A stretch of 64,000 nucleotides of DNA from Lasioglossum baleicum (taxonomy: Eukaryota > Arthropoda > Insecta > Hymenoptera > Halictidae). A model generated the notes under the pieces. That model was not told the DNA's origin, did not search any database, and saw nothing but the letters and a program-made list of their open reading frames with translations. Below are positions 57,480-64,000 of this stretch, piece after piece. The position numbers and the translations under genes were made by a program. Position 1 is the stretch's first letter; every line of letters starts with the position of its first letter. The stretch spans positions 3,436,786 to 3,500,785 of the forward strand of contig NC_134929.1 of assembly GCF_051020765.1 (NCBI RefSeq), given 5' to 3'.

Positions 57480-58784
57480 TTAAAGTAGAGAAATGATAAA
57501 TATTTTTATCGGTATAAGAGAGCGGTTTAAGTAATTTTTCGAACAATGTTCGTCAATGGATTGTACTCCACGATGCGGTCGTGTATCATTAAGCAGTAGG
57601 CTGTTGTCGATGGGGGAGACATCGGTTCGACATTCGAATTCGATTCGCACGTCGACCGTAACATTTTTTAGCGCTTCATTTTGTCGAGAACAATCGAGAA
57701 CGACGAGTGGACCGTATCGCAGGAAATCCATGGTGTTGAGTAGCGCTTCACCGTTTCCATAGTATGATTCTTGGAATTTTGCATACATGTCGTAGAGCAA
57801 CGCATATTTACCTTTCTCAAAATCGATATTTAAATCATCGTACGGATATGTTTCCGAGTTCAAGTAAATACGAATATTTGTCAATGCGCAATGATCGAAT
57901 CGCGTAGCTGTTTTCTTCAAGTTATTCTTTCGATCGGTTTGCAAGGCGAATATCACGTATCGCGGTTTTTCCATTTGCAGAGCTGTTTTTATCGCCCATG
58001 TACGCTTCGTAGTCGTCTGTAGTAGAGGATATTCGTACAGATCCCACGATCGAAAGCTCATGCCGATCGATCTGTCGCTGTCTAAAATATGTAACATGGA
58101 TAGCTTATGTATTTCATCCAATGCAACATGTGGCATTCGCCATTGAATTTTGTACAGATCCAGAATAGGTTTCGCGTTGTTGGAAGGACTGTACAATGCG
58201 TTCACGTCGGTACGCGAGCGAATCAAAATCAATTCGTGTCGAGCATTTATCACAACACGTTTGTAATCTTCACAGAAGCCTAATAAAATGTTCATAGGTA
58301 CACAAAAGTTGAAATGTATGGCGGCCGTGGCCGTTGCAGCCTGTTTCTGTCTACCATCACCATACAGCCAGCCAGCGTTGGACAATGCGCCGCTTCTCGT
58401 TCTGGACAGACACACGTAATTCTTCAGAGTTGTCGTCGCACCGGGATTTCTGGATCGATCGATTTCTACACCGTTCAATTCGTAGCGTATTTCCTCAAAC
58501 ATAAACGCAACGGCATTGTTCTCAAGAGTTGCCGTATCGATGCTGGATTCTCCTCCTGATCCAGTCGGTAATTCGAGTTTTCTCGGTAAACTAAGTTTTC
58601 CCTCAACGTATAGGAAACTTTTACATGGGAGCGTGTACAGGTCTTGTTGCTGAATGGGTATCCTTATCTCGTCGCTGTTCTCGAACGTTGTGTTAGCATA
58701 CGGATTGTACGTGTGCAGCTCAATCTTCGTTATGCGATTGTCGAAGATCGGTGCTTCGGAGATGTTCAAAATGTCGTCAAACAT
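57480..58784 (-). CDS. Major capsid protein candidate (double jelly-roll type)
   Basis: The gene encodes 434 residues from the ATG at 58784 (MFDDILNISEAPIFDNRI). Its length, position beside the minor capsid and protease, and motifs (DEIRIPIQQQDLYTLPCKSF, YELNGVEIDRSRNPG, NFCVPMNILLGFCEDYKRVV) fit the major capsid of insect Mavericks/adintoviruses. A double jelly-roll fold is inferred, not seen. A GTG in the same frame six codons upstream is not preferred. The frame is intact. The preceding small frame on the same strand ends within 20 bases of this start. Confidence 0.72.
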   Translation of the reverse strand: MFDDILNISEAPIFDNRITKIELHTYNPYANTTFENSDEIRIPIQQQDLYTLPCKSFLYVEGKLSLPRKLELPTGSGGESSIDTATLENNAVAFMFEEIRYELNGVEIDRSRNPGATTTLKNYVCLSRTRSGALSNAGWLYGDGRQKQAATATAAIHFNFCVPMNILLGFCEDYKRVVINARHELILIRSRTDVNALYSPSNNAKPILDLYKIQWRMPHVALDEIHKLSMLHILDSDRSIGMSFRSWDLYEYPLLQTTTKRTWAIKTALQMEKPRYVIFALQTDRKNNLKKTATRFDHCALTNIRIYLNSETYPYDDLNIDFEKGKYALLYDMYAKFQESYYGNGEALLNTMDFLRYGPLVVLDCSRQNEALKNVTVDVRIEFECRTDVSPIDNSLLLNDTRPHRGVQSIDEHCSKNYLNRSLIPIKIFIISLL

Positions 58785-58798
58785 GATTTTTTCCCCTC

Positions 58799-58889
58799 TC
58801 ACTTTTTTACAATAAATCCCAAAGATCGTAGATACTTGGCGTTTTCCACGGTTAATTTCTTGCGAATCGATGACTTTACGTTTTTCTCA
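58799..58889 (-). CDS. Possible small ORF tail (KLTVENAKYLRSLGF)
   Basis: A frame ending at the TGA at 58799 reads KKLTVENAKYLRSLGFIVKK. It resembles the ends of small proteins often found between minor and major capsid genes in insect Mavericks (from memory). Upstream codons overlap the minor capsid gene and no convincing ATG exists, so this may be a remnant. Confidence 0.3.
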
Positions 58890-59714
58890 GCGGTTAGTTT
58901 CTTGCTGTTGTTGCTGCAGGCGCTGTTGTTCAACGTATGGAATGTTGTATTGGTATGAATTAGCATTGATTCGTCGCGCATGTAGTCGCACCGTGATTTC
59001 TTCACCTCGAAAATCAATCAAACGTCCGGATTGATCAACTATGCGAATCGTTAAATCGTCAATTACTCGTGCAACGATCGGAAGGTAAATGACTCACGCC
59101 GGCGTTTCCAACAATTTATACCCTGGCGATACCTGAGGCGTGAATTCATGTATCGTGTGAACGAGTTTACCGTTGTCGTACGATCCGGTGGTTATGTTGG
59201 ATTCTACTCGTACGATATTCACGCTGATGATATTCACAGGCACATTCGACGTATACCACGCGTTCGGTGGTAAAACACGATCCATGGAAAATCCTAGGAT
59301 AGAGCCCACGTTGCAATGCTTTGCAAAGTTTATTTGATACTTGCTTATAATTTCACTTTTCATGGTGTTGGTGTTCGCTCGTAAGACCAGCGGATATTCG
59401 ATATCAGAGGTGGTGGACGACTCATCGACATTTTTTGGGGGATATCGTGCGCATATTTCACGTTTCAAGTATGCGTTTATCGCTTCCAATTCGTATGAAC
59501 CGTCGGGTATGACGATCTCTTCATCTTTTTCGCCGAAGTAGAATCGATTATTTCCAATGTTGGCGCTGTTGTTCGGTATCGTGTAATAAGTTTGCAAATC
59601 GAGCAATCCCAGCTCGTATTCGCCATTGCTCAGATCTATGGGCGGAAAGTGCTTGGACGACAGCACGCTGCTTCTTCCCGACAACGTGAACGTAAATGAC
59701 TTTTTCGCATGCAT
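58887..59714 (-). pseudogene. Minor capsid (penton-like) protein, premature stop
   Basis: 206 codons run from 59714 (MHAKKSFTFTLSGRSSVLSS) to a TGA at 59094-59096. The same frame then stays open for 68 codons, to 58887. That tail begins VIYLPIVARVIDDL and includes GRLIDFRGEEITVRL, the usual C-terminal signature of this family; the TGA therefore truncates the protein. Earlier motifs: SNGEYELGLLDLQTYYTIPN and VGSILGF. A single jelly-roll penton role is inferred from neighbours. The tail overlaps the small frame that ends at 58799. Confidence 0.7.
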
Positions 59715-59716
59715 CG

Positions 59717-59721
<5 letters not shown>

Positions 59722-59752
<31 letters not shown>
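59722..59752. repeat. (GA)n microsatellite
   Basis: About 15 GA units lie between the minor capsid start and the protease stop. Confidence 0.95.
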
Positions 59753-59765
59753 CTTTCCAGAGAAT

Positions 59766-60077
59766 TTATTCTCGGAGAAACTTAACACACAATTGCCCAC
59801 ACACGCTTTCGTTATAATTTTGAAAACGTTCGTGGTTATATAATATCGTCGCGCTCGCACCGAAATAGCGAATCAACTCGATCGGTGGTCGAAGATTTCC
59901 AAAACTATCAAAATATTTGACACGCGAGCCGTGTTTTATATAGGCGACCCAGTGCGTTCCCGGCCCACAACTATTATCTAGATTGACTATACCTCGCTCA
60001 TTTACCCACGCACGCAGCGGCAAATCGTTACGCATAAAAACTCCGCGAAAGTATGGTAATCCTTTACAGATGGCCAT
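59766..60077 (-). CDS. Adenain-type cysteine protease (C5-like), short
   Basis: 103 residues from the ATG at 60077. The motifs SCGPGTHWVAYIK (catalytic His), VKYFDSFGNLRPP (acidic residue) and NESVCGQLCVKFL (catalytic Cys) appear in the order of adenovirus/Polinton maturation proteases. It is shorter than adenain (about 200 residues) but similar to the compact insect Maverick versions. The enzyme would cleave capsid precursors, probably including the PLA2 protein. Its ATG overlaps the TGA of the upstream gene by one base (TGATG), suggesting coupled translation or separate mRNAs. The frame is intact. Confidence 0.8.
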   Translation of the reverse strand: MAICKGLPYFRGVFMRNDLPLRAWVNERGIVNLDNSCGPGTHWVAYIKHGSRVKYFDSFGNLRPPIELIRYFGASATILYNHERFQNYNESVCGQLCVKFLRE

Positions 60078-60766
60078 CAATTCAATGTCTGTCGTCGTGT
60101 TGTCTTTCTTCGTTGTTTTTTTTTCTTCTTCCTCTCCTTCAAGCCTTTTCCATGCTTATACGGTGCGAGACGTAACCCACGACCCTCCATGGCTCGATTG
60201 TGTCGCTCCGCTTCTTGCAATTGTTTCTTCGCAGCTTTTGCATTGTTTATAGCTTTGAATACTCCCGCGGCGCCACCCGTCAATGCTCCTATAGCTGACA
60301 AAGCGGGCAACAACAACGGCAGAAAACCACCGCGTTTGGCGATCGGGAGAATTCGTTTTGTCGTTTTTCTTGTCTTTTCACCTTTTTTCTTTGTCAAACC
60401 CATGCCCAATTTCGTTTTAGCTTTCATGGCTGCCAACACTGTAGCTGCAGACACCTTTTCCCCCAACGTTGCGTCTCCAGACGTTACTCGATGCAGCGCT
60501 CGATTCGCCAAAACGTGATCGGCCGCGTGACGATTTTCAAGATCCTTGTACTGCGAATACGCTATATCGTGCTCGCGACAGGCCGCATCCAACGGATTGA
60601 TTCCTCGATCCCCACGAGCTAATCGCGCGGTCAGTTTCGTACCAGGACCGCAGAATTGATAACCGGGTATATGCAATTCGAACGGTAATGCGTTTATAGC
60701 TCTGTTTAAAAACCCCTTACCCGTATGTGGACCGAGACGTCGTCGTGAACAACGATTCGTGCGCAT
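60077..60766 (-). CDS. Phospholipase-A2 domain protein with pX/pVI-like membrane segment
   Basis: 229 residues from 60766. Residues 33-75 carry a calcium loop (YQFCGPGTKL) and the catalytic helix DAACREHDIAYSQY (His-Asp), as in parvovirus VP1-type PLA2 domains. Around 145-180 is a hydrophobic, glycine-rich segment (GGFLPLLLPALSAIGALTGG) followed by Lys/Arg-rich tails with GLRLAPYKHGKG. In adintoviruses this layout is a virion protein thought to breach endosomal membranes. It is not a venom PLA2, since it lacks a signal peptide and the disulfide pattern. The frame is intact. Transcribed away from the ATPase. Confidence 0.82.
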   Translation of the reverse strand: MRTNRCSRRRLGPHTGKGFLNRAINALPFELHIPGYQFCGPGTKLTARLARGDRGINPLDAACREHDIAYSQYKDLENRHAADHVLANRALHRVTSGDATLGEKVSAATVLAAMKAKTKLGMGLTKKKGEKTRKTTKRILPIAKRGGFLPLLLPALSAIGALTGGAAGVFKAINNAKAAKKQLQEAERHNRAMEGRGLRLAPYKHGKGLKERKKKKKQRRKTTRRQTLN

Positions 60767-60865
60767 AAGCTATTTTTTCTGCTCTCTCTTTTTTTAAAAG
60801 AAAAGAACTTCCTCACGTTTGGAGGGGGTGGGGGGTGACTGATACCGATGATGTTCGAGCTCTCG

Positions 60866-60873
60866 TATAAATA
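60866..60873 (+). promoter_or_regulatory. TATA box of the packaging ATPase gene
   Basis: TATAAATA lies 34 bases before the ATG at 60907, in the 140-bp gap between divergent genes. A CAATCAGAT initiator-like stretch precedes the ATG, implying a very short leader. Confidence 0.65.
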
Positions 60874-60906
60874 CTATTCCCCCTCTCTCATCGAGTCAAT
60901 CAGATC

Positions 60907-61599
60907 ATGCGTTTTGTAAGACAATCTTTGGATATTCGTGTTCCAACGTGTCGCGCGTTCGACGATTGTGACGAGACGATGCGTAAACATGGATCGTTGT
61001 TACCATGCAATGTACGATGCGTCATAAGCGGCCCATCGGGGTGCGGTAAAATGAACGTTATGATTAGCCTGCTGGAAAGCGAGAACGGACTACGATTCGC
61101 AAACGTTTATGTGTACTCAAAATCGCTGGGCCAGTCAAAATATCAATACTTGAGCAAACTGTTCTCATCCGTGGGGGAGGATGTAGGCTACTTTGCGATC
61201 TCGGACAATGCCGACGTAATCCCTCCCGCAGAGGCACGACCCGATTCGATATTCATCTTCGACGACGTGGCGTGTGACGAGCAGGATATCATGAGAGAGT
61301 ATTTCGCGATGGGTAGACATTCGCACGTCGATTGCTTCTACCTGGGTCAGTCGTACGCGAGAATACCTAAACATTTAATTCGCGACAATGCCAATCTGTT
61401 GATTCTGTTCAAACAGGATACCATGAACTTGCGTCACATTCATCAGGATCACGTAAATACCGATATGTCGTTCGAGACGTTTAGCGTGTTATGTGTGAAT
61501 TGTTGGCGAAGGAAGTATGGATTTCTCGTAATCGATAAAGATAGTCCCGCGAATCGCGGTCGTTACAGACGTGGATTTAACGAGTTTGTCGTACTGTAA
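60907..61599 (+). CDS. Genome-packaging ATPase (FtsK/HerA, A32-like) with altered P-loop
   Basis: 230 residues from the ATG at 60907. The P-loop reads GPSGCGKMN (residues 42-50): Met49 (codon 61051-61053) stands where Ser or Thr normally coordinates magnesium. Walker B is SIFIFDDVAC. Downstream HSHVDCFYLGQSYARIPKHL matches the conserved region after Walker B in Polinton and poxvirus A32 ATPases. The enzyme pumps DNA into capsids. Apart from Met49 the frame is intact and of normal length. Confidence 0.85.
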   Translation: MRFVRQSLDIRVPTCRAFDDCDETMRKHGSLLPCNVRCVISGPSGCGKMNVMISLLESENGLRFANVYVYSKSLGQSKYQYLSKLFSSVGEDVGYFAISDNADVIPPAEARPDSIFIFDDVACDEQDIMREYFAMGRHSHVDCFYLGQSYARIPKHLIRDNANLLILFKQDTMNLRHIHQDHVNTDMSFETFSVLCVNCWRRKYGFLVIDKDSPANRGRYRRGFNEFVVL

Positions 61600-61674
61600 T
61601 GAGCACAGTTGCTCGGTAAGGGTTGTCGGTGTTGTATCGTGGCTGTAAATCTCTCTCTTACGCTTCCAAGCAAT

Positions 61675-62703
61675 ATGCCCGCTCAAAAGGAAAAGAAGGA
61701 GAAGCTGCGAGTTTCGATTGCAAACGAAATAGCGAAGACCAGCGATACCATACGTAAAAAGTATTTGGCGTTGAAAGTTGGGAAAATGGCGACCGAGGAG
61801 AATTTGCAAACGAATTTACGACCGATCGTTGAACCGTTGAAACAGCTAGTTCAAAATACGGCTACTGTCGAGCCGAACGACAACGTGTTCTCAGATATCA
61901 AGGAAACGCCACCACCCTCCCCTCCACCCTCACGAAAAAAAAGAAGATTCTCAGATGTTGGAGTACCGCCGACCTCGTCCTCTATAAAAAAAATGAGGGT
62001 TAATGACGATGACAATGACGACGACAATGACGACGACGACGACGACGAGATGGAGCCGACGAACAAGGCATCTTTGGAATCTTCGATGCGTGATATTTTT
62101 GAAAATCCTGAAACTCATCAAGAGGAAAATCAACATCTATCCGAGAATTTAGGACCGTTGGCGCGCGAGTATTTAAAAAAATTTTTTACCGGTCCAACGA
62201 CAAATTCCGACAACGTGTACGGGGTATATTTGCACGATGATAAACTGATGCTGGGAAATTCCACATTCGATGTGAACAGCAACGACGATATCATCGTTAA
62301 CGGAGTAAGGTACGAGGGGACTCACGGGCTTTACGAATTGATATTCAATAAAATACCCGACGAGCGGCTGTACACCGAGGATGATAAGAACGTGTACAAA
62401 AGAATTCTCAATCTTATGCAAGCACATCGACGCGGGAATCAGCTAAAGGGAAACAAAGGTTACAAGTATAAGAAAATTATAGGACCATTGTTTTCGTCGA
62501 GAAGTGGGAGAGGGATTGAACTTCCAACTTCTATGCGCGTGACCGACCATCCAATCGATTACGTGCATTGGGACGATCCGAACGAACTCGTCGATCGTCT
62601 GAAATTGTTAACCGCTTCGAAGAATGCCGGTCATTCCAACCATGACAATGAAATAATGTCGATAATCGAAGAACTTCGCGAAGCCGGTATAGTTATAAAT
62701 TAA
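61675..62703 (+). CDS. DUF8207-like Maverick protein
   Basis: 342 residues from the ATG at 61675. An N-terminal basic/helical part (AQKEKKEKLRVSIANEIAKT) is followed by a Pro/Ser linker, a Lys/Arg patch (RKKRRF) and a run of Asp (about residues 105-122, from GAC/GAT repeats). The C-terminal domain is conserved: LGPLAREYLKKFF, YGVYLHDDKLMLGNSTFDV, YEGTHGLYELIFNKIPD, YKKIIGPLFSSRSGRG. I recall this domain as DUF8207, frequent in insect Mavericks; its role is unknown. The frame is intact. It lies 75 bp after the ATPase. Confidence 0.65.
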   Translation: MPAQKEKKEKLRVSIANEIAKTSDTIRKKYLALKVGKMATEENLQTNLRPIVEPLKQLVQNTATVEPNDNVFSDIKETPPPSPPPSRKKRRFSDVGVPPTSSSIKKMRVNDDDNDDDNDDDDDDEMEPTNKASLESSMRDIFENPETHQEENQHLSENLGPLAREYLKKFFTGPTTNSDNVYGVYLHDDKLMLGNSTFDVNSNDDIIVNGVRYEGTHGLYELIFNKIPDERLYTEDDKNVYKRILNLMQAHRRGNQLKGNKGYKYKKIIGPLFSSRSGRGIELPTSMRVTDHPIDYVHWDDPNELVDRLKLLTASKNAGHSNHDNEIMSIIEELREAGIVIN

Positions 62704-62734
62704 AGCGTGCATGCGTTCGTCGAGTCAGTGACGA

Positions 62735-62944
62735 ATGAAATGTCAATCGATGAAATTGTTACGGTTCATAAAAATGCGTATTCGTCTTAATTGTTGCGAA
62801 ACGAATCAAACGATATCCTCGGGAGGAGACGACGACGACAACGGTGAATGCTGGAACTTGAGATTTCAAAGTCTAAGGATAAAACTGGATGAGATATTTC
62901 AACGAATACTGTGTATCGCAGGGCAGGTAAAACGGTTGTGCTAG
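62735..62944 (+). CDS. Small hypothetical ORF
   Basis: 69 codons from an ATG, Cys-containing, with SGGDDDDNGECWNL in the middle. It lies in line with the flanking genes but resembles nothing I recognise and may be chance. Confidence 0.25.
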   Translation: MKCQSMKLLRFIKMRIRLNCCETNQTISSGGDDDDNGECWNLRFQSLRIKLDEIFQRILCIAGQVKRLC

Positions 62945-62966
62945 CGATACGAGTTGGTGATAACTG

Positions 62967-63063
62967 AAGAAGAAGAAGAAGAAGAAGAAGAAGAAGAAGA
63001 AGAAGAAGAAGAAGAAGAAGAAGAAGAAGAAGAAGAAGAAGAAGAAGAAGAAGGAGAAGAAGA
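62967..63063. repeat. (GAA)n microsatellite
   Basis: About 30 GAA/AAG units between the DUF8207-like and fibre-like genes. Confidence 0.95.
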
Positions 63064-63076
63064 CTAACTCGAAACA

Positions 63077-63502
63077 ATGTCTATCAACAAATTTGGCATG
63101 GTGTTTCGCGAAGCGAACAAACGCGAGTCGAATGTTTCTCCGATTTTCTATCCCGGCGTTTTTAAAAGTTACGTGCGCGATAACGCCATATGTTTGAACG
63201 ATGATGCTAAATTGTATGATGCGAAAGGTATGAGGATCGGACGCGTGGCGAATCCCGAGGCAAACGATCACGCTGCAACCAAAGTATACGTGGACACGCT
63301 TAACGCGAAGCTTGAATCAGAGATCATGAAAAAGCTGGTAAAAAAACTGAAAACCTCTCAAGAAACGATAAAGTCCGAAATACTGGCTACGATACAAGGT
63401 GTTCCATACGATGCAAACGAAAATATGAAATCAACCGATATCAACGAGACCTTGAAGGAGAAGGTAAAAAGAGGACGGCATGAAATAAGTCTGAAATATT
63501 AG
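63077..63502 (+). CDS. Small fibre-like structural protein candidate, likely C-terminally damaged
   Basis: 141 residues from the ATG at 63077. Residues 47-75 read DAKGMRIGRVANPEANDHAA then TKVYVDTL, a pattern close to the NP..DAATKxYVD element of phage tail fibres, followed by Lys-rich helices likely to form a coiled coil. The repeat-like ETIKSEILATIQG recurs after the stop in a shifted frame (LKTAKETIKSD, about 63515-63560), suggesting the protein was longer and a frame slip near 63490 truncated it. A virion attachment role is inference only. Confidence 0.5.
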   Translation: MSINKFGMVFREANKRESNVSPIFYPGVFKSYVRDNAICLNDDAKLYDAKGMRIGRVANPEANDHAATKVYVDTLNAKLESEIMKKLVKKLKTSQETIKSEILATIQGVPYDANENMKSTDINETLKEKVKRGRHEISLKY

Positions 63503-63609
63503 CTAAACAGGATGAAAAGCTGATCGAAGTTCTGAAGACCGCTAAAGAAACAATAAAGTCTGACACAAGAAACGTGTCGGCGGTCCTTGAGGGAAATCCA
63601 TGGATATGA

Positions 63610-64000
63610 TGTGCAATCGTCATACTGTACCTGTCTGTAGCTGTACCTGTACCTGTCTATACCTGTCTGTACCTGTCTGTAGCTGTTCCTGTGGCTGTCT
63701 GTAGCTGTTCCTATACCTGTCTGTACCTGTTCCTGTGGCTGTCTGTAGCTGTTCCTAAACCTGTCTGTAGCTGTCTGTAGCTGTTCCTATACCTGTCTAT
63801 ACCTGTCTGTACCTGTCTGTAGCTGTTCCTGTGGCTGTCTGTAGCTGTTCCTATACCTGTCTGTAGTTGTCTGTAGCTGTTCCTATACCTGCCTATACCT
63901 GTCTGTACCTGTTCCTGTGGCTGTCTGTAGCTGTTCCTATACCTGTCTGTAGCTGTTCCTGTAACTGTCTATATCTGTACCTGTACCTGTTCCTGTACCT
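63610..64000. repeat. CTGT-rich minisatellite, continues past the window
   Basis: Hexamer-like blocks (CTGTCT, GTAGCT, GTTCCT, GTACCT) are arranged in a longer unit such as CTGTCTGTAGCTGTTCCTAT. At least a dozen units are seen; no open frame of note. Confidence 0.9.

Larger units (their letters stand above)
56535..63502. mobile_element. Maverick/Polinton (adintovirus-like) gene block, partial
   Basis: Left-half genes run on the minus strand: exonuclease-like, major capsid, minor capsid, protease, PLA2 protein. The right-half genes run on the plus strand: ATPase, DUF8207-like, fibre-like. Capsid, protease and packaging ATPase together are the morphogenesis module of Polintons and adintoviruses. 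Protein-primed polymerase B and the retroviral-type integrase are not in the window, and no terminal inverted repeat was found. At least three genes are damaged, so the copy is inferred to be an endogenous relic. Confidence 0.8.

Noticed and set aside
58785..58802. Earlier start for the major capsid candidate at a GTG
   Set aside because: Non-AUG start is not supported; the ATG at 58784 follows closely and begins the conserved sequence.
60077..60766. Venom or secreted phospholipase A2
   Set aside because: No signal peptide or secreted-PLA2 cysteine pattern; the short calcium loop plus HD motif, pX-like segment and neighbours fit a virion protein.
61609..61674. Earlier start for the DUF8207-like protein
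   Set aside because: The upstream frame begins at TTG with no ATG; the ATG at 61675 gives a normal basic N-terminus.

Overview
The window looks like a gene-poor stretch of an arthropod nuclear genome, most likely an insect and plausibly an ant or other hymenopteran (inference from the mix of element families; no taxon marker was tested). No intact host gene is visible. The only host-derived gene is a decayed copy of LIN54 (MuvB/DREAM subunit). Its upstream pieces lie near 11 kb and its CXC-domain exons at 38.4-39.9 kb. Everything else is mobile or virus-derived DNA, much of it nested.

Layout. 0-11 kb: a TA-flanked foldback element, an R1-clade retrotransposon tail, a broken mariner, a hAT tail, a non-LTR reverse-transcriptase fragment split by a MITE, and a P-element (THAP9-like) fragment. 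11.3-38.4 kb: one large insertion inside the LIN54 copy, bounded by inverted CCCTAGTAGCAC termini. At its core are remnants of a two-gene transposon, one gene for a DYMH-type transposase-like protein and one for a DUF4806 protein. That core was hit in turn by a near-complete Gypsy element (13.0-24.9 kb), a solo LTR with GAAGT duplication, a DDE transposon with long inverted arms (TAA duplication), a second solo LTR (GTAT) and a deleted BEL/Pao element (ATATG). 40-56 kb: MITEs, two more foldback elements, a decayed two-ORF non-LTR element, a hAT inserted in a hAT relative (8-bp duplication), a copia tail split by a foldback, and a Tc1 element.

56.5-63.5 kb: a block of Maverick/Polinton (adintovirus-like) genes. 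They are an exonuclease-like protein, a double-jelly-roll major capsid candidate, a minor capsid (penton-like) protein, an adenain-type protease, a phospholipase-A2/membrane-peptide protein, a packaging ATPase, a DUF8207-like protein and a small fibre-like protein. The genes diverge from a TATA-bearing intergenic region near 60.87 kb. Several carry lesions (a stop in the minor capsid gene, a frame slip in the exonuclease-like gene, Thr/Ser lost from the ATPase P-loop), so this is probably an endogenous relic. No polymerase or integrase gene is in the window, and the block runs into a CTGT-rich minisatellite at the right edge.

Most unusual signal: the Gypsy element carries more than 30 scattered copies of a short motif, GGCAGCGA (TCGCTGCC on the coding strand). 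They occur in LTRs, leader and all ORFs, in all three reading frames, so the constraint appears to act on nucleic acid and not on protein. Its third ORF is followed, after one in-frame TAA, by a nucleocapsid-type zinc knuckle resembling that of its own Gag.
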